From Aquipseudomonas alcaligenes MRY13-0052 (GTDB taxonomy: Bacteria; Pseudomonadota; Gammaproteobacteria; Pseudomonadales; Pseudomonadaceae): a stretch of 64,000 nt of DNA. Position numbers and translations under genes: made by a program. The notes beneath the pieces are model-generated. The model ran no database searches. It was not told the origin of the DNA and saw only the letters and a list, made by a program, of their open reading frames with translations. Positions 24,731 to 33,634 of the stretch are shown here, piece after piece (positions within the stretch are counted from its first letter, which is position 1; each line of letters begins with the position of its first letter). Where the stretch lies: positions 61,378 through 125,377 of the forward strand of contig BATO01000009.1 in NCBI GenBank assembly GCA_000474255.1. Direction: 5' to 3'.

Positions 24731-25672
24731 ATGAGACAGGCATTGCCGTTACTTTTCGTCGTCGCTGGAACACTGAGCGGTTGCATGCTGGACCCGATAA
24801 CCTTGGCGATGAGTGCCGCCGATGCGGCCGGCCCCAGCGAGGCTGAATACCAGGCCGAGTTCGAGCGCTCCGTCCGCGAGTCGGTGATCGCCGACTTTCG
24901 CACCCAATCCTGCACGCAGCTCACGAATCTATGGCCGGAGGTCAAGGCGCTGCATCAGAAGGACGCTGAAAACGGGCAGATGTTCATCGAAACGCGTGAG
25001 CAGGTGATCGCCGAAAAAGGCTGCACAGTGCCAGCGCCCCTGGCAGGAAGCACTGCCCAGGCGAAGCCGGATGCAGGCAAGGCCGCCGCCGCACCGGCGG
25101 CGGTCGCTGCGGCCTCGTCCACCCCCGTCTCTCCGGCGCCTGCTCCTGCCGTAACGCCCGCCAGCAGCGGGGCGTTGAGCACGACGATTGCAGAGTACAT
25201 CGCCATGGAAACACCGGAGCGCTACCGCAACCGCTCCTGCGATTACCTGCATGCGCGGTTGATCGAAACCTCTCCGGGGTTCGCCAGCGAAGACCCCGAA
25301 ATCAGGCAATGGGTGCAGAAGGCACAAACCGTCGTCACCCAGACCCTGGCGGAAAAGCGTTGCGCACCGGCTTCCTGGGTGGGGGGCCGGATCGGGGCGA
25401 GGATATCCACCATCGACCCCGTCAAGGCGCCACGCCTGAGGCTTCCAAGCACCGGGGTCTGGGTTGAGGGAACCCTGCCCGGCAGCCCATCGGCAGCGGC
25501 CGGGCTGCTGCGTGGTGACACCCTGGTGTCGGTCAACGGCACGCCCGTCGCAGACGCTTCGGAGTTCTTCGTCATCGTCCTCAAGCAGCCCATTGGCTCG
25601 ACCATCCAGGTGAAGTTCTGGCGCGTGAACGCCTTCCAGGAAGTCCCGGTCGTGATCGGTGCGCCGCAGTAG
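24731..25672 (+). CDS. lipoprotein with C-terminal PDZ domain
   Basis: From ATG 24731 the 313-aa protein opens with a lipoprotein signal ending TLSGC, so Cys19 should be lipidated. A helical domain with two Cys (about 30-110) is followed by an Ala/Pro-rich linker (about 110-160), a second similar Cys-containing helical segment (ERYRNRSCDYLHARLIETSP) and a PDZ domain (about 235-313: VEGTLPGSPSAAAGLLRGDT, LVSVNGTPV). PDZ domains bind protein C-termini, so it may scaffold envelope proteins. No protease domain is present. An in-frame ATG at 24698 would precede the signal and is not used. Family not recognised. Confidence 0.75.
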   Translation: MRQALPLLFVVAGTLSGCMLDPITLAMSAADAAGPSEAEYQAEFERSVRESVIADFRTQSCTQLTNLWPEVKALHQKDAENGQMFIETREQVIAEKGCTVPAPLAGSTAQAKPDAGKAAAAPAAVAAASSTPVSPAPAPAVTPASSGALSTTIAEYIAMETPERYRNRSCDYLHARLIETSPGFASEDPEIRQWVQKAQTVVTQTLAEKRCAPASWVGGRIGARISTIDPVKAPRLRLPSTGVWVEGTLPGSPSAAAGLLRGDTLVSVNGTPVADASEFFVIVLKQPIGSTIQVKFWRVNAFQEVPVVIGAPQ

Positions 25673-25714
25673 CGAGACAGGCCTGGCCCTGGACTCGCGT
25701 GCCGCTGCCGTGGG

Positions 25715-26719
25715 TCAGTCGTTCAGCATCGACTGCAGCGGGGCGGGGGCGTAGAGCGCGCTCTGGAAGCTCGGCACGTACTCGTATTTCATCATCGTGC
25801 CCAGGTCCAGGGCCTTGATGTAGGTCGACAGGCTGCCGTCGCCGAGCACCAGCTTCACTGTGCTCTCGTCGCTGCTGGAGGCGTGGCTCAACTGGCGGGA
25901 AACCGCGTAGCCGTAGGTCAGTTCGCCGTCGTGCCCGGTGTTGGTGAAGCTGTTGGTGACCAGTTCGGCCTCGCTGGAGAGGTCGCCCAGCTTGTCCGTT
26001 TCCAGGGTGACGTCGACCTTGCCCGTCTGGCTGTCGATGATCTCGTAGACCACCGTCTTGTCGTTGTCCTTGAGGTGGATGCCGGTCAGCCACTTGGGCA
26101 GGTTGTAGCCCACCACGCCGCGCACCCTGGCGAGCTCGGTGTCCACCGGCAGCTTGAGCACGTAGCCCCAGAAGTCCTTCGACATCGACTGGCCGACCAG
26201 GGAGACCGGGCCCAGGTTGGCGTTGCCGGGCCGGTTGGTGACGATGGACAGCGAGACCTCGTTGTAGCTGTCGTTGTCGCAGTATTCATAGGTGTAGGCG
26301 GTCAGCGCCACCAGGCCGCGGCCGGGCCACACCTGCAGCGGCTGCACCTGCTCCAGCACCTTGGCAGGCATCAGCGACTTGAGCGTGGCCAGGTCGGCGG
26401 TGAACACCGCCGTCACCTTGCTGTTCTTGTAATAGAAGTTCGGTGAGTAGGACTCGAAGCCGATGTCGACCCTGGTTTTCTGCAGGGTCTTGAACCAGCT
26501 CAGGTCCACATCCGGCGCCTCGGAGGCGATGACGGAAAGCGGCGGGTTGGAGTGGAATCGGTCATACAGGCCGCCCGCCAGTAGCGGCACCGTGTGGCCG
26601 GCGATCACGGTGCTGGCGGTCCCGACCGGATGCGTGGCCGGCACCTCGGTTGCCCATGAGGTCATCGCGATGGTGCTGAGGAAAATACCTGCCGCTGCTG
26701 CAACCCTGGTGGATCTCAT
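25715..26719 (-). CDS. acetoacetate-decarboxylase-like protein, exported
   Basis: The 334-aa protein has a signal peptide (AAAAGIFLSTIAMTSWA, cleavage after Ala about 23) and a body resembling the acetoacetate decarboxylase beta-cone fold, with ALTAYTYEYCDNDSYNEVSL, GYVLKLPVDTELARVRG and VGYNLPKWLTGIHL in the expected order. True ADC enzymes are cytosolic and use a Lys Schiff base; here the export signal and lack of a clear catalytic Lys context make a binding or lyase role in the periplasm more likely. It converges on the PDZ lipoprotein gene. Function is therefore left open. Confidence 0.65.
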   Translation of the reverse strand: MRSTRVAAAAGIFLSTIAMTSWATEVPATHPVGTASTVIAGHTVPLLAGGLYDRFHSNPPLSVIASEAPDVDLSWFKTLQKTRVDIGFESYSPNFYYKNSKVTAVFTADLATLKSLMPAKVLEQVQPLQVWPGRGLVALTAYTYEYCDNDSYNEVSLSIVTNRPGNANLGPVSLVGQSMSKDFWGYVLKLPVDTELARVRGVVGYNLPKWLTGIHLKDNDKTVVYEIIDSQTGKVDVTLETDKLGDLSSEAELVTNSFTNTGHDGELTYGYAVSRQLSHASSSDESTVKLVLGDGSLSTYIKALDLGTMMKYEYVPSFQSALYAPAPLQSMLND

Positions 26720-27430
26720 GTCTGTCTGTTCTCCGCGTCGTGATGGGGTCCATGCCCCTGGAACCCCGGCGTATCTGCCCCCGGAAATGAGCCCGGGAGA
26801 TGGGGTGCGGAAACCCTAACGTTCAACTCAACTTTAAGGTCAAGCGTCGTTTTCAGGCCGTTTGGCGTTCCTGTCGCGGTATCGATTGGCTGAATCCCCG
26901 GTAATAACCGGGAGGCGTATCGGGTTGCCCAGGACGGGCCCGGCAGGACGTGTTCGTGCCCAGTGCATCGCCGCTATTTGCGAAGCCTTGCCGCCGGCCA
27001 ATCACGGACCAACACGCGGGGTGGGCATCTACGACTAGCCGCCTGTAGGTCGGGTGCAACCCGACAGATTCGGCGCTGGGGATTCGCGGGTTTCACCCGC
27101 CCTACGACGTACCGCAACAGCCAGCACGGAGCGGGTCCATGTGTAGGGTGGACCACGCTTTATCGGTCCACCTTTCGGGCTCGCCGGACGCTCCGCAGGT
27201 GGATGAGAAGAGCGTTATCCACGCCAGGTCAATTCCGTGCAGTTGCAGAGCATGGGTTTCGCAGAGCTCTACCCATCCTACGGGCCTCCACGTCACACCG
27301 GCCTTTGGGTTGGCCGGTTTCCGGCCGGCCCTTTTTTTGCCATGCCCCCCGCACCCAAACCGCCGGAGCGCGCTTACCATGAGCGGCGCAACGCCTACCC
27401 ACCCTTCCAACAAAACGAGGACCTGCCGGC
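26720..27430. other. 711-base intergenic region with dispersed palindromes and an orphan terminator
   Basis: No convincing gene. From the left it holds the promoter of the ADC-like gene (AT-rich at 26815-26850), a CCCGGT-AATA-ACCGGG hairpin at 26897-26912, then a run of dispersed repeat motifs (GGGTGCAACCCGAC, CGGGTTTCACCCGCCCTACG, GTAGGGTGGACC, GGTGGATGAGAAGAGCG, a GTTTCGCAGAGCTCTACCCA motif) and the terminator or attenuator at 27298-27338. The 90 bases before the crotonase GTG are AC-rich with an ACGAGGA ribosome binding site. Confidence 0.6.
27298..27338 (+). terminator. intrinsic terminator with competing upstream hairpin (attenuator-like)
   Basis: GGGTTGGCCGG (27307-27317), loop TTT, and CCGGCCGGCCC (27321-27331) form an 11-bp stem with two G-U pairs, followed by seven T (27332-27338): a textbook intrinsic terminator on the plus strand. 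CCGGCC at 27298-27303 can pair instead with GGCCGG at 27312-27317, breaking the terminator. No plus-strand gene lies upstream, so it ends either an unannotated RNA or the leader of the crotonase gene. Confidence 0.6.
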
Positions 27431-28243
27431 GTGACCCAGCCCGTGTGGAACCATGTAGACCTGAGCTATGACGGCGCCATCGCCACCGTGCGCCTGAACC
27501 GCCCCGACAAGCACAACTCGATCAGTGCCCAGCTGTTGCTGGAACTGATCGCCTGCGGCGAATTCCTCAAGCGCGACCGGGCCGTGCGCGCGGTGATCCT
27601 GGCCGGCAACGGCCCGTCCTTCTGCTCCGGCATGGACCTCAAGGACATCGTCACCGGCAGCCCGCTGAAGAAGATCATGGCCCTCCTGCCGCTGTGGAAG
27701 CCCAGCATGAACCGATACCAGAAGGTCTCGCTGGTGTGGCGCTCGCTGAGCGTCCCAGTCATCGCCGCCATCCACGGCAACTGCTTCGGCGCCGGCCTGC
27801 AGATCGCCCTGGGCGCCGACATCCGCGTCGCCGCGCCCACCGCCCAGCTGTCCATCATGGAATCCCAATGGGGCCTGGTTCCGGACATGGGCGGCACCGT
27901 GCTGTTGCGTGAGCTGCTGCCCAAGGACGTGGCGATGGAGCTGACGTTCTCCGGGCGCATCATCGACGCCACGCAGGCCCACCAGCTGGGCCTGGTCACC
28001 CACCTGGCCGACGACCCGCTGGCGCAGGCCCGCGCGCTTTGCCTGGAATTCGCCCAGCAATCGCCGGATGCACTGGCCGCCGCCAAGCACCTGCTGATCG
28101 GCGCCTGGAGCACCTCGGAATCGGCTGCCCTGGGGCAGGAGCGGTTGTGGCAGCGGCGGGTGATCGGTCGCAGGAACCAGGCCACCGCCGTGAAGCGCCG
28201 CTTGCAGAAATCCCAGGACGCGTACCGGGAGCGGACCTGGTGA
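27431..28243 (+). CDS. crotonase / enoyl-CoA hydratase family protein
   Basis: The 270-aa protein reads as a full crotonase: IATVRLNRPDKHNSISAQLL at the start, the oxyanion-hole segments PSFCSGMDLKDI and HGNCFGAGLQIALGADIRVA, and MESQWGLVPDMGGTVLLREL, where the conserved acidic positions vary between hydratases, isomerases and hydrolases. Asp is present after VP, typical of dienoyl-CoA isomerase-like members, but the second acid is not clearly recognised. It acts on an acyl-CoA in the cytoplasm. The start is GTG 27431 with ACGAGGA about 10 bases upstream. It is a single gene, downstream of an attenuator-like structure. Confidence 0.87.
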   Translation: MTQPVWNHVDLSYDGAIATVRLNRPDKHNSISAQLLLELIACGEFLKRDRAVRAVILAGNGPSFCSGMDLKDIVTGSPLKKIMALLPLWKPSMNRYQKVSLVWRSLSVPVIAAIHGNCFGAGLQIALGADIRVAAPTAQLSIMESQWGLVPDMGGTVLLRELLPKDVAMELTFSGRIIDATQAHQLGLVTHLADDPLAQARALCLEFAQQSPDALAAAKHLLIGAWSTSESAALGQERLWQRRVIGRRNQATAVKRRLQKSQDAYRERTW

Positions 28244-28267
28244 CGGGAGGAGGGGGCGGGTAGATAC

Positions 28268-28295
28268 GGCCCCCGCCCGAGAAGGGGCGAGGGCC
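28268..28295. terminator. GC-rich hairpin between convergent genes
   Basis: The GGCCC and CGCCC arms of 28268-28278 pair with GGGCG and GGGCC at 28283-28295 around a short loop, with one mismatch. It lies between the ends of the crotonase and OsmC-YcaO genes and can serve both strands; no T-run is present on either side. Confidence 0.5.
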
Positions 28296-28309
28296 GCTGG
28301 CGGGGCGGG

Positions 28310-30505
28310 TTACTTGGCTGCTGCCCTGGCCCGCGCGGCGTGGAGCTTCTTGTAGCTCTCCACCAGGCGTTGGTGCCGGTCGAGGCCTTCCAGCTTCATG
28401 CTGGTGGGCGTCAGGCCGTAGAAGCGCACGCTGCCATCCAGCGAGCCCAGCACCGCGTCCATGCGCGGGTTGCCGAACATGCGGCGGAAGTTGGCTTCGT
28501 AGTCGTCCATCTCCAGGTCGTCGTCCAGGGTCACTTCCAGCGCCGCGTTCAGGGCCTGGTAGAACAGCCCGCGCTCGACGGTGTTGTCGTTGTATTGCAG
28601 GAAGGCTTCCACCAGCTCCTTGGCGTCTTCGAACTTCTTCAGCGCCAGGTGGATCAGCAGCTTCAGCTCGAGGATGGTCAGCTGGCCCCAGACGGTGTTG
28701 TCGTCGAACTCGACGCCGATCAGCGTGGTGATGTCGGTGTAGTCGTCGACCTCGGTGTTGTTGAGGTTCTTCAGCAGGGACTTCAGGCCACGGTCGGGCA
28801 GGCTGTGCAGGTTGAGGATGTCCGCACGGAACAGCAGCGCCTTGTTGGTGTTGTCCCAGATCAGGTCCTCCACCGGGTAGATCTCCGAGTAGCCCGGCAC
28901 CAGGATGCGACAGGCGTTGGCGCCGAGGTCGTCGTAGGTGGCCACGTACACTTCCTTGCCCATGTCCTCGAGGATGCCGAACAGGGTGGCGGCTTCCTCG
29001 GCGTTGCTGTCTTCGCCCTGGCCGGAGAAGTCCCACTCGACGAACTCGAAATCGGCCTTGGCGCTGAAGAAGCGCCACGACACCACGCCGCTGGAGTCGA
29101 TGAAGTGCTCGACGAAGTTGTTCGGCTCGGTCACCGCGTGGCCTTCGAAGGTCGGCTGCGGCAGGTCGTTGAGGCCTTCGAAGCTGCGGCCCTGGAGCAG
29201 CTCGGTGAGGCTGCGCTCCAGCGCCACTTCGAAGCTGGGGTGGGCGCCGAAGGAGGCGAACACGCCGCCGGTGCGTGGGTTCATCAGGGTGACGCACATC
29301 ACCGGGAATTCACCGCCCAGGGAGGCGTCCTTCACCAGCACGGGGAAGCCTTGCTCTTCCAGCCCACGGATGCCGGCGAGGATGGAGGGGTACTTCTCCA
29401 GCACGGCTTGGGGCACGTCCGGCAGGGCCATCTCGCCTTCGAGGATTTCGCGCTTCACCGCGCGCTCGAAGATTTCCGACAGGCACTGCACCTGGGCTTC
29501 GACCAGGGTGTTGCCGGCGCTCATGCCGTTGCTAAGGTAGAGGTTCTCGATCAGGTTGGACGGGAAGTACACCGTCTCGCCATCCGACTGCCGCACGAAG
29601 GGCAGCGAGCAGATGCCGCGCACGGTGTTGCCGGAGTTGGTGTCGTACAGGTGCGAGCCGCGCAGCTCGCCGTCCGGGTTGTAGATTTCCAGGCAGTGGG
29701 CGTCGAGGATCTCGGCGGGCAGCGCGTCCTTCGGGCCCGGCTTGAACCAGCGCTCGTTGGGGTAGTGGACGAAGTCGGCGTTGGCGATGTCCTCGCCCCA
29801 GAACTGGTCGTTGTAGAAGAAATTGCAGTTAAGCCGCTCGATGAACTCGCCCAGCGCGGAGGCCAGGGCGCTTTCCTTGGTGGCGCCCTTGCCGTTGGTG
29901 AAGCACATCGGCGAGGCGGCGTCGCGAATGTGCAGCGACCAGACGTTGGGCACGATGTTGCGCCATGAGGCGATCTCGATCTTCATGCCCAGGCTGGCGA
30001 GGATGCCGGACATGTTGGCGATGGTTTCTTCCAGCGGCAGGTCCTTGCCGGCGATGTAGGTGCTCTGCTCGCTGCTGCTCGGGATCAGCAGGGCCTGGGC
30101 GTCGGCGTCGAGGTTCTCCACCTCTTCGATGACGAACTCGGGGCCCTGCTGCACCACCTTCTTCACGGTGCAGCGGTCGATGGAGCGGAGGATGCCGAGG
30201 CGGTCCTTCTCGGCGATGTCCGCCGGCAGCTCGACCTGGATCTTGAAGATCTGCTGGTAGCGGTTTTCCGGGTCGACGATGTTGTTCTGCGACAGCCGGA
30301 TGTTCTCGGTGGGGATGTTGCGCGTCTGGCAGTACAGCTTCACGAAGTACGCCGCGCACAGGGCCGAGGAGGCCAGGAAGTAGTCGAACGGCCCCGGTGC
30401 CGAACCGTCGCCCTTGTAGCGGATCGGTTGGTCGGCGATGACCGTGAAGTCGTCGAACTTGGCTTCGAGACGAAGGTTGTCGAGAAAGTTGACCTTGATT
30501 TCCAT
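28310..30505 (-). CDS. OsmC domain / YcaO domain fusion protein
   Basis: A 731-aa protein. Residues about 1-140 form an OsmC-like module (PGPFDYFLASSALCAAYFVK, with a Cys in the position of a peroxidatic residue), which normally reduces organic peroxides or binds small thiols. Residues about 180-570 are a YcaO ATP-dependent cyclodehydratase-type domain (GKGATKESALASALGEFIER, SNGMSAGNTLVEAQ, CLSEIFER), and the rest is helical, as in E. coli YcaO, which aids RimO-dependent methylthiolation of ribosomal protein S12. The ATG at 30505 gives the OsmC start MEIKVNFLDNLRLEAKF; longer frames upstream have no support. It is a single gene. Confidence 0.87.
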   Translation of the reverse strand: MEIKVNFLDNLRLEAKFDDFTVIADQPIRYKGDGSAPGPFDYFLASSALCAAYFVKLYCQTRNIPTENIRLSQNNIVDPENRYQQIFKIQVELPADIAEKDRLGILRSIDRCTVKKVVQQGPEFVIEEVENLDADAQALLIPSSSEQSTYIAGKDLPLEETIANMSGILASLGMKIEIASWRNIVPNVWSLHIRDAASPMCFTNGKGATKESALASALGEFIERLNCNFFYNDQFWGEDIANADFVHYPNERWFKPGPKDALPAEILDAHCLEIYNPDGELRGSHLYDTNSGNTVRGICSLPFVRQSDGETVYFPSNLIENLYLSNGMSAGNTLVEAQVQCLSEIFERAVKREILEGEMALPDVPQAVLEKYPSILAGIRGLEEQGFPVLVKDASLGGEFPVMCVTLMNPRTGGVFASFGAHPSFEVALERSLTELLQGRSFEGLNDLPQPTFEGHAVTEPNNFVEHFIDSSGVVSWRFFSAKADFEFVEWDFSGQGEDSNAEEAATLFGILEDMGKEVYVATYDDLGANACRILVPGYSEIYPVEDLIWDNTNKALLFRADILNLHSLPDRGLKSLLKNLNNTEVDDYTDITTLIGVEFDDNTVWGQLTILELKLLIHLALKKFEDAKELVEAFLQYNDNTVERGLFYQALNAALEVTLDDDLEMDDYEANFRRMFGNPRMDAVLGSLDGSVRFYGLTPTSMKLEGLDRHQRLVESYKKLHAARARAAAK

Positions 30506-30893
30506 GCGGGGGTACCAGCGTAAAAAGTGGAGCGATGAAGGGGGGCGCACTGAGCAGCCGGGACGATCGGCCCCGTCGGCAACGCGCGTGGCCAGGCCAG
30601 GGCGTGCAGGTTCCAGCAGAGGGAGCGGGGCGGGATCGGGCTGCGCAGGGCGTGCATGGAAGCGGTCCTGTGACCGGCATTCGATGCCGCAGTGGGTTCG
30701 CCGGCGGGAAGGATAGGGGAATTGGCGGCCAGTGCCCAGGCTGACCTGCCCGGATGCAGCCATTACCCGACCGTGGCGACGGCCGGTGTCGGGCTGGCGC
30801 GGGGGCTTGCAGACCCTCGGGCCGGGCTGCCCTCTTTCATCACCACCACCTTTGCGCTCACCATGGCGGCCTGTGAACGGGCGAGGAGCCGCC
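30506..30893. other. divergent intergenic region before cobF
   Basis: About 390 bases between the OsmC-YcaO and cobF genes, which are transcribed apart. It must contain both promoters. No riboswitch box, palindrome or small gene was recognised; in particular no obvious cobalamin riboswitch conserved box was seen before cobF. Confidence 0.4.
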
Positions 30894-31661
30894 ATGAAGA
30901 AACTACTGGTCATCGGCATCGGGGCGGGCGATCCCGACTACATCACCCTGCAGGCCGTGAAGGCGCTCAACCAGGTCGATGTGTTCTTCATCCTCGACAA
31001 GGGCAACAGCAAGGACAAGCTCATCCACCTGCGCCGGGAAATCTGCGAGCGCTACATCAGCGGGCGCGACTACCGCTTCGTCGAGGCGGGCAGCCCAGAG
31101 CGCGAGCGCGGCGGCGAGTACGACGCGGCCGTCAAGGACCTGAACCTGGCCAAGCAGCAGGTGTTCGAGCGGCTGATCGGCGAGGAGCTGGGGGAGGGGG
31201 AGTGCGGCGCCTTCCTGGTCTGGGGCGACCCGTCGCTCTACGACAGCACCCTGCGCATCCTGCAGGCGATCCTCCGGGACGGGCGGCTGGCGTTCGAGTA
31301 CGAGGTCATCCCCGGCATCAGCAGCATCCAGGCGCTGGCTGCCCGTCACAAGGTGCCGCTGAACCGCATCGGCCGGTCCATCGAGATCACCACCGGCCGG
31401 CGCCTCGCCGAGGGCTTCCCCAGCAACGTCGACAGCGTGGTGGTGATGCTCGACGCGGAAGACACCTACACCCGCCTCGACGCCCCCGACCTGTACATCT
31501 ACTGGGGCGCCTACGTGGGCACGCCGGATGAAATCCTCATCGCCGGCAAGCTCAAGGACGTGGCCGCCGACATCGCCCGCACCCGCCAGCAGGCGCGCGA
31601 GGCCAACGGCTGGATCATGGACACCTACCTGCTGCGCCGGGGGGATGACGAAGGGGTGTGA
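30894..31661 (+). CDS. cobF: precorrin-6A synthase (deacetylating)
   Basis: The 255-aa protein starts MKKLLVIGIGAGDPDYITLQ, the SAM-methyltransferase opening of tetrapyrrole methylases, and continues with FLVWGDPSLYDSTLRIL and YEVIPGISSIQALAARHKVP, the typical motifs of the family. Length and order fit CobF, which methylates precorrin-5 at C-1 and removes acetate to give precorrin-6A in aerobic cobalamin synthesis. GAGGAG precedes the ATG. No other cob gene is near; in several pseudomonads cobF is separate from the main cluster. Distinction from other precorrin methylases rests on recalled similarity, including the long ERYISGRDYRF region. Confidence 0.85.
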   Translation: MKKLLVIGIGAGDPDYITLQAVKALNQVDVFFILDKGNSKDKLIHLRREICERYISGRDYRFVEAGSPERERGGEYDAAVKDLNLAKQQVFERLIGEELGEGECGAFLVWGDPSLYDSTLRILQAILRDGRLAFEYEVIPGISSIQALAARHKVPLNRIGRSIEITTGRRLAEGFPSNVDSVVVMLDAEDTYTRLDAPDLYIYWGAYVGTPDEILIAGKLKDVAADIARTRQQAREANGWIMDTYLLRRGDDEGV

Positions 31662-31723
31662 GGTGCGGCTCTCCGCCCGTGGTTCTGGCGCCAGCGGCCA
31701 CTGTCACTAAGATTGACGCGTTG

Positions 31724-31744
31724 GATCACCTGATTGGCGTGATC
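31724..31744. promoter_or_regulatory. inverted repeat GATCAC-N9-GTGATC
   Basis: GATCAC at 31724-31729 and GTGATC at 31739-31744 form a 6-bp inverted repeat with 9-base spacer, about 85 bases before the HMG-CoA reductase ATG. It may be an operator. A 6-bp repeat is weak evidence on its own. Confidence 0.25.
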
Positions 31745-31829
31745 GGTCATGCCGGCTCCGGCGCCCTTGGGCACACTCGGGGCAACGGATTTCACCCAGG
31801 GCGATCCGCCCGACCATCAGGAGAGCACG

Positions 31830-33002
31830 ATGTCCAGAGGCGCCCCGATTCCCCGCAACCCCGAGAACGATTACTCCAACGAGCAGGCCGGCGTGCGCCG
31901 CGACTTCATCAAGGCGCAGACCGGCGCCGCGCTGGATGTGGTGGGCCAGTACGCCATCGACCCGGCCGTCACCCAGGGCAATATCGAGAACTTCATCGGC
32001 GTGGTGCAGATGCCCCTGGGGCTGGCCGGCCCGCTGCGCATCGAGGGCGAGCACGCGCGCGGCGACTTCTACGTGCCCATGGCCACCACCGAAGGCACCT
32101 TGCTGGCCAGCTACAGCCGGGGCATGCGCGCCATCAGCGCTTCCGGCGGGGTGAAGACCACGGTGGTCAAGCACTCCATGCAGCGGGCGCCGGTGTTCAT
32201 GTTCGAGGACGCGTTGCAGGCCCGTGAGTTCGGTGTCTGGCTGGTGCGCGAGTTCGAGGCGATCAAGGCGGCCAGCGAAACCACCACCCGCAGCGGCAAG
32301 CTGTTCGAGATCGAGCAGTACCCGGTGGCCAACATGCTCTACACCCGCTTCTGCTACACCACCGGCGATGCCGCCGGGCAGAACATGACCAGCAAGGCCA
32401 CCTACGCCGCCTGCGAGTGGATCAAGGCCAACCACCCGCTGCAGCCGCGCTACATCCTCTCCGGCGCCATCGACACCGACAAGAAGCACTCGGCGATGAA
32501 CATGATCCAGACCCGTGGCAAGCGGGTGATCGCCGAGTTCACCCTCAAGCGCGAGGTGGCCCACGAGCTGCTGCGCGTCGACCCCGCCAACCTCTACCGC
32601 TACCGGCAGATCGCCGCCGTGGGCGCCTTCCAGGCCGGCTCGGCGTACAGCGGCGCGCACTCGGCCAACGGCCTGGCGGCGCTGTACATCGCCACCGGAC
32701 AGGATGCCGCCAACGTCGCCGAATCCCACGGCGGCATCACCTACGGCCAGTTGCTGGACAACGGCGACTACTACTGGTCGGTGACCCTGCCCGCGGTCAT
32801 CTGCGCCACCCACGGGGGCGGCACCGGCCTGCCGACTCAGCGCGAATGCTTGGAACTGCTGGGCTGCTACGGAACCGGCAAGGCGGACAAGCTGGCGGAG
32901 ATCATCGCTGCGGTGGTGCTGGCGGGGGACGTGTCGCTGACCTCGGCCATATTGGCCGGTGACTGGGTCAGCAGTCACGAGGCGCTGGGGCGCAACCGCT
33001 GA
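31830..33002 (+). CDS. hydroxymethylglutaryl-CoA reductase
   Basis: The 390-aa protein carries the HMG-CoA reductase landmarks: ENFIGVVQMPLGLAGPL (catalytic Glu), TGDAAGQNMTSKA (the Asp motif, with Q where GMN is usual), SGAIDTDKKHSA (catalytic Lys) and, near the C-terminus, LAGDWVSSHEALGR with the His. GGGTGLPTQRECLELLG is the conserved glycine region. It interconverts HMG-CoA and mevalonate with NAD(P)H. GAGAG precedes the ATG. No HMG-CoA lyase or mevalonate-pathway gene is in the window, and pseudomonads use the non-mevalonate route, so a catabolic or specialised role is likely. The GDAxGxNM form is closer to class I than to the P. mevalonii class II enzyme. Confidence 0.85.
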   Translation: MSRGAPIPRNPENDYSNEQAGVRRDFIKAQTGAALDVVGQYAIDPAVTQGNIENFIGVVQMPLGLAGPLRIEGEHARGDFYVPMATTEGTLLASYSRGMRAISASGGVKTTVVKHSMQRAPVFMFEDALQAREFGVWLVREFEAIKAASETTTRSGKLFEIEQYPVANMLYTRFCYTTGDAAGQNMTSKATYAACEWIKANHPLQPRYILSGAIDTDKKHSAMNMIQTRGKRVIAEFTLKREVAHELLRVDPANLYRYRQIAAVGAFQAGSAYSGAHSANGLAALYIATGQDAANVAESHGGITYGQLLDNGDYYWSVTLPAVICATHGGGTGLPTQRECLELLGCYGTGKADKLAEIIAAVVLAGDVSLTSAILAGDWVSSHEALGRNR

Positions 33003-33503
33003 TCAGGCGTTGCCGGGCGTGCCGAGCCGCGCGCCCTGCCGGCGCAGGTAGACGACCTGCGCCGTCACGCCGAGAACCAGCGCCAGCAGCAGGCTGCCCT
33101 GGGCGCCCACCAGCAATGGCGCGTGCAGGTCGGTCACCAGCGGGTGGCCATCCGGCACGCGGCGCAGCACCTCGGTGACGGTGGGCAGCATCAGCAGGAA
33201 CGCCGTCAGGCTCAGCAGGATGGTTTCCAGGTACACCCGCGCGCGGCCCAGTGCGCCTATCCGCCCAACCCCGTAGCCGACGACCAGCAGCACCAGGGTG
33301 ACCACCGCGATGGCGTTGCTCACCGGTTGCCGCGCAACCAGGAACACCGTGCCCGCACCCAGCAGCATCGAGACGAAGTAGCCCAGGCCCGCCCCGGAGC
33401 GCGGCACGATGCGGCCATGCCGCGCGAACATGTAGAGCGCCAGTGGAATGGCCGGCAGGCTGCCCAGGGTGTGCAGCCAGCCGAGGGGGGAGATTCCGAA
33501 CAT
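33003..33503 (-). CDS. hypothetical integral membrane protein
   Basis: From ATG 33503 the protein is 166 aa with about four to five hydrophobic segments (LGSLPAIPLALYMFARHG, FVSMLLGAGTVFLVA, AIAVVTLVLLVVGYGVG, TILLSLTAFLLMLPTV, LLLALVLGVTAQVVYL) and short charged loops. AAGGAA lies 7 bases before this ATG, so an upstream in-frame start is rejected. Its stop abuts that of the HMG-CoA reductase gene (convergent, no gap), and it diverges from the AraC gene. The pattern is that of a small inner-membrane protein of unknown function; no family was recognised. Confidence 0.7.
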   Translation of the reverse strand: MFGISPLGWLHTLGSLPAIPLALYMFARHGRIVPRSGAGLGYFVSMLLGAGTVFLVARQPVSNAIAVVTLVLLVVGYGVGRIGALGRARVYLETILLSLTAFLLMLPTVTEVLRRVPDGHPLVTDLHAPLLVGAQGSLLLALVLGVTAQVVYLRRQGARLGTPGNA

Positions 33504-33634
33504 TCGCTGTTTCCTTGTGGTTGGACGATCGGCATAGCCGTTGCTGCCGGTCACGGTGCCGCAACGCTTCTGCAGCGCTATACCGGGGCGCTATGATTCA
33601 GGCCCCAGGTTATTCAACACGCGACCAGCCCGAC

